The notes beneath the pieces were generated by a model that saw only the letters and a program-made list of their open reading frames with translations, was not told the DNA's origin and did no database searches. The position numbers were made by a program, and so were the translations under genes. From Smittia aterrima (taxonomy: Eukaryota > Arthropoda > Insecta > Diptera > Chironomidae): DNA of 64,000 nt. Where the stretch lies: NCBI GenBank assembly GCA_033063855.1, contig CP093829.1, forward strand, positions 22,723,537 to 22,787,536. Reading direction: 5' to 3'. How positions within the stretch are numbered: the first letter of the stretch is position 1; each line of letters starts with the position of its first letter. Below are positions 26,741-38,854 of the stretch, piece by piece.

Positions 26741-29700
26741 GGTCGCGTGAATGAAACCGCAAGCAGTTGGCGGTGAAACATTGAATAGTTTTTTTATTAT
26801 TTCTTCCTCTACGCGTCGCATCGTTCACTCGACAAGCATGGAATGTCTGTAATTGATATTTCTCCTAGCTCACCTCCGTCTCGCTCTCCTGTACGAGACC
26901 CTAAGCGACTCACTCAACCTTTAAAACACCTCAAACGTGTGTGTGTATGAGTTTATTATATTTTTAAATGCACACAATGCTCATTATTTAATTCAATAAT
27001 GTTGTTTGGTTATTTTCTCGCTCTGACTTTCGTCGAGATGGGGTGACAGTAACCTCTTGTTAAGTAGATTACTTTAAAGCGTTACACTCATTATGGGTTT
27101 TTCGTGAAATTGTACAACAGATCTCGACACAATTTGTGATACATCCTCGAACACAAAGGCGAGAGTTGCTTCTGCTGCTTTGTTTGCCAGGTCGTTCGTC
27201 GGAAGGGGAAAGGGAAGAGACTTCGAGACAAATAGTGAAGATGAGTCTGTTGGCTGATGACGGAGGAATTAAATGATAAATCACTCCGTTGAACCCTCGA
27301 AAAACCTTTACACTAGTTATTTATTCTCGAAGAGAAATTAATCTTCTAAGGAACTTCCTCGAAAACGAAAGAAATGGAATTAAGGATAATTTGCCCTTCC
27401 CGTCAACTGTCGCGGCAAAGTTCATTCATTTTTATATTAAAAAGGCATTGCGTTGCAAAAGGAAACGAAAGCATCTTGATCCGTCCATTCATCGCTTGTA
27501 ACTTTACGTTTGCTTTACTGCTCTTCGCCTTCTTCGTGCCGCCACCGCCGCGGATCTTTGCGAGAAGGTGAAGAGTGAGAGCGCGAGATGTTTTGAGTTG
27601 GAAACGAGTCATTGACGAAGCGAAACCTTCATTTTATCGGTTTGTTAACATGCCCGTTTCTTTCCTTCTTCTTCGTCTTTCGCTTATTTCTCAGTTGTTA
27701 TTTAAAATATAAATGAAAACTGACGATATATTCATGAACTGTTTTTCATATATTCCTCGTTCGAGCTCTGCACTGAGATAAGTTATTTCGCTTCTTATTC
27801 TTTCACATTTTTCCTCGTTTTGCGCTTCTCGCTTACGTTAAACTGCGTGGCACAAAGCGCAGACACAAAAAAAAAAGCGAAAGAAGGTTCAACTCGAATG
27901 AAATCGGCGAAACAATCAAATGAAAATTAAAAATATAAAACACAACAACGAGAGCGTCGAGAGGGGAAAAATGTTGATTTCTTTGCGCAACCGGGTTTTG
28001 TTAGTCGAGTCTGAAATGCTTCTGCTTGAGAGTGAAAGATAAATGACCTTTATGGAGCGAGATGCAGTGAAATTCCCAACAATCGGTGGATAAGTCAAAG
28101 TCACTTGGTTAAGCATCCACTTGTAGCTCCTCTCACTCGTTCCAGTGTCGCTAATTGCTTCGCAAACGAAAATTCCATTTTTATTTAAACAGCAAGCTCT
28201 CTTTGTGGTTTAACGAAGCCATCACTTAATTAATTATGACATGACACCGTCGAGTACTTAGCGAATTAATCCGGCAAGCAAAGCAAAGCAGAGTTTATGT
28301 TCTGAAAGAATCTTGATGCGTGATGAAGCGTTTAGCGAATGAGTTTCTTTACTCACTTCATGTCCGCGTCATCGTTAAGCGATTTTTTGCAGCAATTAAA
28401 AAGCGCTTTGGCTTGTGGCTTGAACGCGTTGCAATAAAGAGTTTGCGTTAAAGATTTAATTGAATTCATAATCACCATGTTTAACAAATTAGCTTCACTT
28501 TGATGCCCCTTTCAGCGTTGTGAATGCAAATTATCTGGATTAATTGAATGTTTAGTGTCGTAAAAATGAAACGAAATCCCGATTAATATTGTAAACTTCC
28601 TCGGAAGCCCCTTCAGTGTCAGCTTGACTTTTTTATAATTAATTTACAAAACTTACGTCCACAGCAAGCGAAAAGGTTTTAATTATTTTTTTACGTCAAT
28701 TAATAATTAAGTGGCCGCAATTTAATGGTCAAAATGCTATTCAAGGATTTACACAATTAATTTCAAATCGCGAAGGACTTCATTGCAGTCAACTGCCGAA
28801 GCGTAAACACATCGATGACGCCTCCGCCATGATATTCTGTTAGCTTCGCGTGTCGATGGGAGGGAATCTGAAAAGCACGTAAAACTAATTTAACTTTTCC
28901 GAAAGAAACAACTCGTTGCTAATTGATAACCTTGGGCCCGATGTGAGCTTCTGCTATTGATTTTGGGACTCACAACTCAACTCGTTCGGGTTGTTGCTTC
29001 GCGAATGGAAAATTTCGAAATTGCAATATTGGACAATTTCGTTTTATTTTTTTGTTCCTATCTCGTTCACAAACGTGAACATTGCATTTCATTGCGATAT
29101 GAAATGCAGTTACGACACTGCACAGAGTCGCGCATGTAACTCGATAAAAGCGACGGGCTAGCGATACTTTGAAGGCTTCTGTGAATTCATCAACGTCGTT
29201 ACATTTAATTTCCATTCATAAAGAGAGTTTGTTCATCGGGAATTTTTTTTATCCAATCCACCTGAAGGATCAAAAGCAAAAAACGTTCTCGTCTAACAAG
29301 CACAAAACAAAAACTCCAACAGAAAGCTTTTCGTTGTGTTCATTTACTGCGGAGTTGGTAGCAAAGAGGAATGTTAATAAATGAATGGGAGATGGGCGGT
29401 GATGGGGATAAACACCCGAAAAAAAGACGGAAAGTGCATTACACTGTGATCGCTCCTTCGCAGTGAGAATGGAAAATATTTGCTAGCGTTGCACAAAAGC
29501 TGACAGAGTTGAGTCTGGGGAATGGATTAAAACCAGTTCCACCCACAGAACGTTCTTCTTTCCAACGAGAAAATCTATTCGCTCGACTATCGCTCCTTTC
29601 TGTAAAAAATTATGATATTTTGCAAATGCAAAACTTTTCACTCGAGTTTTCCTTCTCGTGCGCTCACGAATACATCGTCGCCGATTCCATGAAATGCACT

Positions 29701-32025
29701 ATTTGAAATAGAACGAGAATAAGTATCATGTTGTGCATACACGATGGTATTTTATTCGTCATGTTCGCTCTCGGATGGCATTAAAAGCATAAAAACCCGA
29801 AAGAGGGGTTAAAATATTTAGTCGAAGCTCTTGCTCCTTTCGTTCTCTTCCCCCCAGACGTTCATGTGCATGTTTGAAGCAAAACAAATGTTTAAATTTC
29901 GCCTTTTGTTCAAATCAAGAGGAACGAGAAGTAGAAGGAGTTTCGAGTCTTTCACGCTAAGTGTGAGAACGTTGAGCTTTTATAAAGAAGTGCAGGAGGA
30001 AGCTTTAGAATTGAAAACACGGAATCTTGTTTCTCATCAACATTCGTTACATCAACTAATGAAATTGAGCTTCCTTTAGATTGAAAAGAAAGTCTTCTTA
30101 AAGCTAGTTTTTCATGTCGAATTTCATTGCAAGTGGCAAACTTTTCGTTTAACCTCGAAGCAGTACAAGTTCTTCCTTTTCTTCTCTCACTTCTAAATCA
30201 AAAGGTCAATTTAACACCACAGCCTTGCTTCCCTCATAATCAAAGCGTTCACACAAAGATTCCTACAACGATATCAAATTTTCCTGTCTTCATTTCACTT
30301 CCCCTCCCTCAGTTGTTTCTTTTTTTCTTCAAGGAGCGAGCAGCTCACTCCACGTTGATTTTTATTTAACATTTCATCGTCGAAGGATACGGGAGAAGGA
30401 CAGAGAAGAAAACTCAATAGTCATCAATAACAACAACAAGAAAATGATGAGGGATGGGAAAGCTAGAGCGAATGAGAGAGAGGAAAATATTTAAGCAAAT
30501 ATATTATGACATAAAAGAGCTAAAGAGTCTCGAGCATTGAGGAGAGAAAAAATCGTTTAGAGTGTGAGCATGAGTTTCCTTTTCCTCTCTCTCTTTCAAA
30601 ACTCTTTCCACATCCAGGGTGGGAAACATGAAACCGGCGGCGATTACGAAGGACAATGTGAAATAAAACAAGAAAATATTTCTTCTGAGCGAAATTTTTT
30701 ATGAACATTCTCGGGTTTTAGATTTATTTCTCCTCGCACGAAACTTTACGACCCCGAAATGATTTCCAATGATGATGATGACGAACTCTCTCACACACAA
30801 ACACTCTCGCTTACTCGAGAGGGATGAAAAACTCGCTTTAGCTGACATAGATAATTTCCTGCTATGATAGTTTGTTTTTCCAATGCGATATCATCAGTTT
30901 GTTGTTATTGTTGCTGCTTTGTCCAACTGTTGTTTCGTGAATTATACACCGACAAAGCTTCGTGTGACGCTCGCGAATCGCGATTGATGGGATAAAATGA
31001 ATTTGTGGAGTTTTGTGAGTGGAAATCTTTGATCTTCCCTAACCAAAAAAGGAAAATTGATTTTCTTCCTTTCGACGAATTTTATTTTGTTTTCGACTCG
31101 TTTTTTTGGTAAACGAAAGGGTTGCTCAACAAATGAAGTTACGAAGCGAAAGGAGAATGAGTACTCACAATTACGGGCATATGCCGAGTGTGGGTGGACG
31201 AGGAAGCGATTTTTTTTATTTATTCAATTCTTTTTTTCCTTTCTCGACATTGGCACATTTACATTCATTTCTGACCGCGCTCTTTCATGCTACGGCTCGA
31301 TTTTATGGGCGAACGACAAAAGGGGTGACTTCAATGTGCTATTGAAATAGATTTAGATTAAGGGGTTGATGCAATATTCATGCAAGTTCAGGATTTGTTT
31401 GCGATATTTCATAACGTACGACTCAATTGTCGCTGTTAATATTGAATGCAGCATTTTGATGAAACCTTTTGTGCGTGTGTGTTTGCTGTAAGCGGGAAGC
31501 TCGAGAGAGATTTGAGTGAATTGACTCCCTTGAACCGAGTTATTTTCATTCCCGCGTGGTCAAATAACAAGGAAATAGAAAAGTTCTCAACACTCAAATG
31601 AACCGTTTTCATAAAGAAAATTTAATCAAATTGAAATCTAATTTTCTAGTGAATGGAAATATTTGATCGCCGTTGGTTATGGCGAAAGCTTTTCTTCTGT
31701 TGATATGCAAATTAACTTTGACCGGAAGAATAACAAACGAACCAAAAATCGGTTAATTACGCAACTGCACGCAAATCCAATCTGAAGAAAAAAGGTTTTT
31801 TTTTTGACGCAATGAAAGTGTGCGACAAAATTGCGTGGGCAGCAGTCTTTGAAACTGTCATAGACGGCGAGTGGGTTTGCTTCATCATTCACTCGATTTG
31901 CTGAAGAATTTCGCGTTGGTGTTTTGCCTTTTACAACGTCGCACGAAATTATTTGATCCTTTATCGCTTAGCAACATCAACTAACTAAATTCCTCTTTCT
32001 CTCTAATTACAGATTGTTTTAACGA

Positions 32026-35000
32026 ATGAATAGTCACGGGGGCTCCTCGGGAGCGATTCTGAACGGTAACCCAGCTGATAAGATTCCTCCCAACCTGTGT
32101 TATCCGTTAGAAAGCCAAGCAAGCATTGAGCATCAGAGGCTTCAACATCAACAACGACAAACAAACTACAACAATTTTGGTGAGTTTCCATTTCAATTTG
32201 AAATCGATGATGAAAAGAAATTAATTATTAATCGACGCTGCGTGAAGCATTAAACGGCATGAGGAGCTCATTGATTGGTTTAATTATTTGGGGAGCTTAT
32301 TACAATTCGAAGAACGATAACGATTGCAATTCTTCTTCAAGTGGGAGAGCAACAAATGTCAAGCGATGTCGATAGAATCATTTTCATTAAAGAAAAGTAA
32401 TAAAGTTGATTGCTTTCAAAGTGACGAGTTCACAAGTTCGTTGAGTAAACTTTGTAGCAGCAAAAAAGCTATCAAAGTTTAATGTTCCTGTGGGCGCGAC
32501 ATTAGCAATTGAATTTTAATTTAACGTTTGATGGCTGCGTGGGAAACTTTTCCGGTGTTTTCCATTTTCCACAAGCGAAAATCTCGCCTAATCAAACATT
32601 AATTTCGCTGATCAACATTTTAATGAATGACCACGAACAGAGTCAGAGAGAAAATCAGGATAAAGCGAATCCTGATTGAAGAGTTTTGTTAGTTCAACCC
32701 TTGATTTTCGCACAAGCCCCTCGGAAATTTTAATGACATTTGATTAAATATTTCATGTCGAGTTGCCCGGAGCGTGGGCGATTTGCTTATGTGTCTGAAC
32801 AGAAAATTCTCTCACCCAATTATTTTAAAATAGAAAGTGCGATGAATTTCAAAAGCAATGAGATCAATTCGAGAAGATTTAAACTTCTAATTAAATTATT
32901 TCAAATCAATGAATAAGCTCAAGTCTTTATCAGAGCAATCGCTGCTTCAACTCTTGCTCTGGTAATTGAATATTTTGCGTTGTTGCCTCTATCGTGCTCT
33001 TCGAGGTTCTCATTTCTCATCCTCTTCGCTTATTGCAGGTACAAATAATTTACAGCAGCAACAGAAACCGCCGCAATTCCATGAAAGCGACGTAATCACC
33101 GATGCGAGTTTCGCGTCAACGAACATCAACAGCAGCAAGTGCAAAGGCAACGCAGCATCCAAGTCCCGAATCGCTAATGAGACAACGCCAATTCACATGA
33201 ACAGTAACAATTCTAGTATTATTAGCAGTAGGACGACTAACAATCAACAATTAGCGCCTGGTGCGACATCGAATCAAGTCTATAATCAACAGCAACAGAA
33301 CATTAGTCAATACGGCAACAACAACAATTATAGCAATCAAAATAACTTAAATAATAATTTTAATATGGTCGCTGCTGGTCAACAAAGTGGAATGGACGTA
33401 GGATACAATTCACAGGTGAGATCTTAATTACTGATTGACTTGCTCGCGAGTCGCTAATAACAAACATTTTTATTAGATGAACAATATGGGAATGCACTCG
33501 CAGAATTCCTGGAATAATCAAATGAACCAGAATGGCAACGGCGGCAATATGAGCAACATGTCAAATATGAGTTCAACTAACATGAATGGAATGTCAATGA
33601 ACGGGAACATGATGAATCCAATGGCGAACTCATCGACGAGTAGCAGTAATATGCACGGAATGAACCAAATGCCAATGAACAACATGAACTCAATGAATAG
33701 TCAGATGAACGGCTCGATGGGATACAATCAGCGACATCATCAAAGTCAGATGAATCCGATGACTCAGATGGCTAACATGGGCATGAGCAGCAATCACCAG
33801 ATGGGAACTCAAATGAACGGCATGAATCAAATGAATCCGATGGCGAAGATGCAAGGCATGGCTAACGGCTATGCCCCAAGACGAATGTCGCCATATCCAA
33901 ATCCGCAATTGCATGCAGCACAGAAGAGAAATCTTTATGGAATGAGTGGAAGTCAAGTTCCACCGAACGTCCCAGCCATGAGTCAATTCCCACCACATCA
34001 AGGAGGCGTCCCTGTTCCAATGCAAAATCAACCTTACGTGCGATCAGGACAAAATCCGATGAATCCTTACGCTCGCAATGGACCAGCGATGATGCCACAA
34101 CAAAGACAAAATACTCCACCGTACAACAACACAGCTGCTCAGCAATATTACGGAAATGCTGGTGCTGGCTATCAGAACATGCAAGGATTCCAACAGGATG
34201 GTCGATTGAATTATCAACACAGTCCTGTTCCAGGAAACCCGACACCACCGTTAACTCCTGCTGCTTCCTCGATGACTCCTTACATAAGTCCGACACCTGA
34301 TGTCAAACCAAATATTGTGCACAGTAAGTTGAAGGATTAAAAATTTATTTCGACAATTTGAAAACAATTTTCTCTCCTCAGGCGAAGAACTAAGATTAAC
34401 TTTCCCAGTACGTGACGGAATCATTTTGCCACCGTTCCGTCTTGAGCATAACTTAGCTGTTAGTAATCATGTATTTCAACTTAAACCAACCGTTTACAAC
34501 ACGCTCATGTGTCGATCGGATCTCGAGCTGCAGCTCAAATGTTTCCATCATGAGGACCGACAAATGAACACGAACTGGCCAGCGAGTGTGCAAGTATCAG
34601 CAAACTCAACGCCATTGGAAATTGATCGTGGTGAGAACAAAAACACGCATCGTCCTTTGTATCTGAAGCAAGTCTGTCAGCCCGGCAGAAACACCATCCA
34701 AATCACTGTCAGCACATGCTGTTGCGTAAGTCTTTAAATAATCTCTGAAAGCTCTTGAATTATCCTTCTAATCTTTGATATCACTTTACAGTCTCATCTC
34801 TTTGTTTTGCAACTCGTACATCGACCATCAGTACGACATGTCCTTCATACTCTACTAAGAAGAAATCTCCTACCTGCTGACCATGCTGTAGCAAAGATCA
34901 AGAGAAGCTTCGCTCAGGGCCATATACAATCACCTCAACCCAACCCCGCCACAGGCTTAGTCGACAAAGATAGCGCAATGGATCAGCAACAATCTCTGAA

Positions 35001-36369
35001 AGTATTCCTCAAGTGTCCGATTACTTTGAAGCGGATAACGCTGCCGGCTCGTGGACACGACTGCAAACACATACAGTGCTTTGATCTCGAAGCTTATTTG
35101 CAGATTAACTGCGAACGAGGAAACTGGCGATGTCCTGTGTGCAAGTAAGTTAATTTTTCAATTAAAAATTTGACTTAAAAAATCTAACGAAATCTTTTTT
35201 TTCTCTTTCTTATAGTAAACCAGCTTTAACTGAAGGTCTTGAGATCGATCAGTACATGTGGGCAATTCTCAACACACTCACGACGCAACAAGACACGGAA
35301 GAGGTCATGGTTGACGCTCAAGCAAACTGGAAGGCCATCAAACCGATGAGCATAAATGGAATCAAGCAAGAGCCAACAGATCCTGATTGCAAACAATTCA
35401 ACAAAGTGATGTCACCAGGATCCACTTCGCTACCTTCATGGGATAACATGCAAGCAATGAGTCCTTACATGAGTCCCGACATGAACTCTATCGCAAGTGG
35501 AAGCATGATGGGTCAGAGGTATGTTGATCGAGACATTGAATCAGTGAGAATGGAGAAATTTATTTCGAATTGTTTTAGTTACAACAACCAAAGAAATCAA
35601 CAATTCGATCCTTACGGTAATCCGATCAAGGATCCAACGGGCATGAACGGTGACTTTAGCAATGGAAGCAACAATGGTGGAAATAATCCACTTGCACATT
35701 TGAATGATTCCGTTAATTCATTGGATCCATTGAACGCCATGGAGAAGTCACTAAATGATCAGGTAAGACTTTCAAATATTTCTTTGAATTATTAGATTTT
35801 AAATCATTGATTTCTTTTTAGATGCCGCACACTCCTCATACTCCACACACACCGAATGGAGGTCATAATCCAATGACTCCAGGTGGTCCGCCATCAGTTC
35901 CTCCAGTCAACGACATGCAGAATGGAGCAAGCAATTGTAACAACTCAAATTCACCTCAGCACCAGCAGAACATCCTCAACTCAGCATCCAACATCATGAA
36001 CTCTCCTCAGAGTCTAATGAACTCTCCACAGAACATGATGAATTCACCGCAGAACATGAATCAGAATATGCAGCAAAACTTAATGAACTCCATACCAAAT
36101 CTCACTGACGTCGATCTGAATTTCGATCCAGCTGCAGTCATCGATGGTGAAGGCGGAAATGACTTGAATGTGAGTTGGAAATTGTTTTGAAGTTTTAATA
36201 AATTGATTTTCAACAAAAATTTCTATTTCAGTTACTTCCCGATAACGTGAACGTAGATCCACTGGAGCTTCTGTCCTATTTGGACCCTCCAGATCTCAAC
36301 ACACCTCCATCGAGTGGCTCAAGCAACAATGCCAACAACGATGACATTCTCGCGGCGCTATTCGACTAA
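32026..36369 (+). CDS. tna: Tonalli / Zmiz-family SP-RING chromatin regulator
   Basis: Coding exons are 32026-32179, 33039-33415, 33477-34323, 34382-34725, 34792-35144, 35216-35518, 35579-35762, 35822-36169 and 36232-36369, giving 1015 aa in frame. The N-terminal half is low complexity: Gln/Asn-rich, then Met/Asn/Ser-rich, then Pro-rich. From residue 460 the Zmiz core begins (TFPVRDG), continuing through the HNLAVSNH and CQPGRNTIQIT blocks. An SP-RING zinc finger lies at about 641-710, with likely ligands C649, H663 or H667, C665, C670, C688 and C691. After it come DQYMWAILN, His-Thr-Pro and Met-Asn-Ser-Pro-Gln repeats, and the acidic Zmiz tail LLSYLDPPDL (983-992). In flies Tonalli acts in the nucleus with the Brahma complex and has a SUMO-ligase-type RING. 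The start is fixed by an in-frame TAA five bases upstream within the same exon. No conserved Zmiz N-terminal domain is visible. Confidence 0.93.
35519..35578 (+). other. tna: Stop-free 60-base intron in tonalli (possible retained intron)
   Basis: The donor is GTATGT and the acceptor TTGTTTTAG. Length is 60 bases, a multiple of three, without an in-frame stop, so both the spliced form (Gly-Gln-Ser-Tyr-Asn) and the retained form (20 extra residues) stay open. The size and signals are typical of the other short introns here, so splicing is the default expectation. Confidence 0.7.
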
Positions 36370-38850
36370 ACACACTTCGTCAGTCGTCAAACGATTCGAT
36401 GAATTGTGTAAAGAGAGAGATTCGAAACACACAAATAACTCGTGGAACAAACTTTAAGATTTAAAGAAACCTATACAGCAATTGTGATTTTGTGCAAAAC
36501 AAACAAAAAAAAAAGAAAAGAATTATTGAAAATATTTCTATAGAGGTATAAGTGATTGGATGTTCAAACTTGGAGATAAAATCAACAGCAGAAAGAAAAC
36601 TTTTCCCCTCATGTGATGAGCCTCGAGCGAGAGACCTCTCCGCCTACGTTGCGTAACAACTCGTCCTCGCTTGAGTTTTAAGTTGAATTGTTGTGAATAA
36701 ACAGATGGAGAAGGATTTTTACTGCGACGTTTAATGGCGATAACAGCAAACAAACAAACAAGAAGAAAAAAATGTTTGAGCATATTTAATGTTACTTGAT
36801 TTTTATTAGAAGCGAGAAGTGGAAATAACTTGACACATGTAAATAGTTTAAGCAGGAAACGCCTCTGTTTTAAAGAGATACTTTCTTATGATTTTCGTGG
36901 ACTCTTATGACTTTTATTGAGAGGAAGCATTTTTAATTGAAGCACCATTCACTTTCTTTTTGAAACGCGTTGTATTTACATGGGATGAAAAGCTTTTATG
37001 TTATATTTTTGTACATAAACCTTCCACCAAGGAAGATAATAATGTTTAGGTTTTTAATTCTAATGGTAATATGATCAAAAGCGATGTTGTAAAGTAGTGA
37101 AAGAGAAAAACAAAACACACACAAAACACACCTACACATGAAATCAAATTTATTTAATTCATAAGGAAAACATTTGTAAAAAGAAAAAAAATTAAGCTTA
37201 GCGGTGGAAATGGGAAAATCCGATCGACAGCAACTAGTAGTTGATTATACGGGCACAAAAATAAAACAAAAATGGTAATTTTAAAAGAAGATGAAAAGTT
37301 TTAAGTTCAACGAGACCAACACAAAATCAATTTCATTTTTTTATTCAAAAAAAGGTTTCAGCTCTACGGGAATAAAAAAAAAGGAGAAAAAGCTCGAAAC
37401 TTCTCGAGATGATTGCAAACTTTGTTTTTACACAAAATTATGATCAAAATGTGCCACAAAATAAGCTGAAAACTTTGAAGAAGGAAATCTTAAATGTATT
37501 AACTTAGAAATGACATAAACTTTCTTAACAAAATGAAAACTTTTTGTCTTCTCTTCGAAGTGCGAAGAAGAAAAAAAAATTGTAAAAAAGTTCCTTTAAA
37601 GTTAATCGAATGGAAGAAGAGTCATCAAGGATCATCGTAGAGCGTTTCTTCCCCTCTCGCAAATTTACTTTGTCTCACAAAATCACACACACACACACAT
37701 GCCACACTCACACAAACAAACTTTCATTAAAATTCGATGTGAAAATCTTAAAGAAAACTCTAAACGAAAAAAGGTTATAAAACAATTGATACTTAAATAA
37801 AATTTTTAGAATAAATATTAAAGTGAACTCCCTGAATATTTGAAAGCAAGTAACATCACAAGTTCTTAGAGTTTCCCTTGCCCCCTGTACATACAGCAAG
37901 AGCAAGTCTTTAAATTCTAAACGAAAGGAAAATATAAAAAGAGAAAAAGCCCAAAACCTAAACGAAGAAAGAAAAACTTAAACTAAAAGAATTTAAAATT
38001 GCATTTGATTGTGTAGAAATGTGACGAACGTTGCGTCAAGAACTCTTTTTCACCTTCTTTAATGCCGCGCTTGAGTGAAAACCTTTGACGACTGTAAATT
38101 TTTTCCGAAGGATTGTTCTCAATGTTTTCACTCTCGTTATCATTTCACTCGCTTCTCAAAAGAAAAGAAAAAAAAAACACTAATTTACTTAAATGTGTCT
38201 GGTTAGATAAAGGAAAGAACTTTTCAATCGCAAAAGTATTATTGAATTTCTAATAAATTTAATCATCTTGAGACATCATCACGACAAAGAGCTCGGAAAG
38301 CAAAGAATTTCCTTGATCAATGAAAGAAAGTTTTAACAACAAAAAGATTTTAAGTTTCCCGGGAAATAGAAATTGAATCGAAGCAACAAAATAACAAATT
38401 TTCGGATGAAGGGATAGCAGAAGGAAAACCCAGAAGAAATATCTTAAATTAATTTTTTTCATAGACAATTAAGGCATAAAACACAACAACACAATGTTAC
38501 ATAACAAAAGTAAAGTGAAACATGATGAGAGAAAATGTATTATATTTAAATCTACGAGGAAAAAATAAATTAAAATAATATTTAAAAATATAAAATTGAT
38601 TTTCTTTTGATTTCATTTACTTTTCAGTTTGTTTGTCTTCGGTTGAGCTTTTGCTGACCAACAAAGTCGTCGAATGTTGATAAACATTTGGAAAATTTAT
38701 GCTGAGTTGATCCATCGATTAAAATAATTCGAAGAACTCATTTGAAATTAACTCAGTTCTAGTTTAATCGTGAAGGTGTCAAGTTGGAAAATTAAAAGCT
38801 CAAGAAGTGGAAAGAGAAACTTTTGAGTTAATGAGAAGTTTGTTATTTTT
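36370..38850 (+). other. Gene-free stretch: tonalli 3' UTR and nudel upstream region
   Basis: No coding region is supported. AATAAA-type signals occur at 36697-36702, near 37259, near 37798 and near 38566, so the tonalli 3' UTR could be 0.3 to 2.2 kb long. Pumilio-type elements TGTAAATA (36838-36845) and TGTACATA (37010-37017) lie in the likely UTR. A (CA)n run is at 37684-37699. The last 250 bases should hold the nudel promoter; no clear TATA box is seen. Confidence 0.6.
37684..37699. repeat. (CA)n microsatellite
   Basis: An eight-unit CA run in the probable tonalli 3' UTR. Confidence 0.85.
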
Positions 38851-38854
38851 ATGA
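38831..38854 (+). other. Upstream mini-ORF overlapping the nudel start
   Basis: ATG at 38831 opens a seven-codon frame whose TGA (38852-38854) overlaps the nudel ATG (38851-38853) as ATGA. A second in-frame nudel ATG follows at 38857 with a strong context (A at -3, G at +4). If transcribed, this arrangement could tune translation by termination and re-initiation. The transcription start is not known. Confidence 0.4.

Larger units (their letters stand above)
1..32012 (+). other. Gene-free stretch, probable long 5' intron of tonalli
   Basis: No convincing coding exon was found in these 32 kb on either strand. The open frames present are short, of biased composition (Phe, Ser, Lys and Arg rich from pyrimidine/purine tracts), overlap each other on opposite strands and match no family I know. 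The stretch ends at a good acceptor, a pyrimidine tract followed by AG at 32011-32012, directly before the exon that carries the tonalli start codon; that exon begins with 13 untranslated bases. So at least the distal part must be intron of a transcript that starts further left. Simple (CT)n, (GA)n and (CA)n tracts are frequent. Enhancers or unannotated non-coding RNAs may lie here, but nothing in the sequence lets me place them. Confidence 0.6.

Noticed and set aside
33031..33045. AG|GTACAA junction as a second ratchet site
   Set aside because: The downstream bases continue as an open coding exon (Gly-Thr-Asn-Asn-Leu) whose phase fits the tonalli first exon, so it is an ordinary acceptor with an exon that happens to begin with GT.
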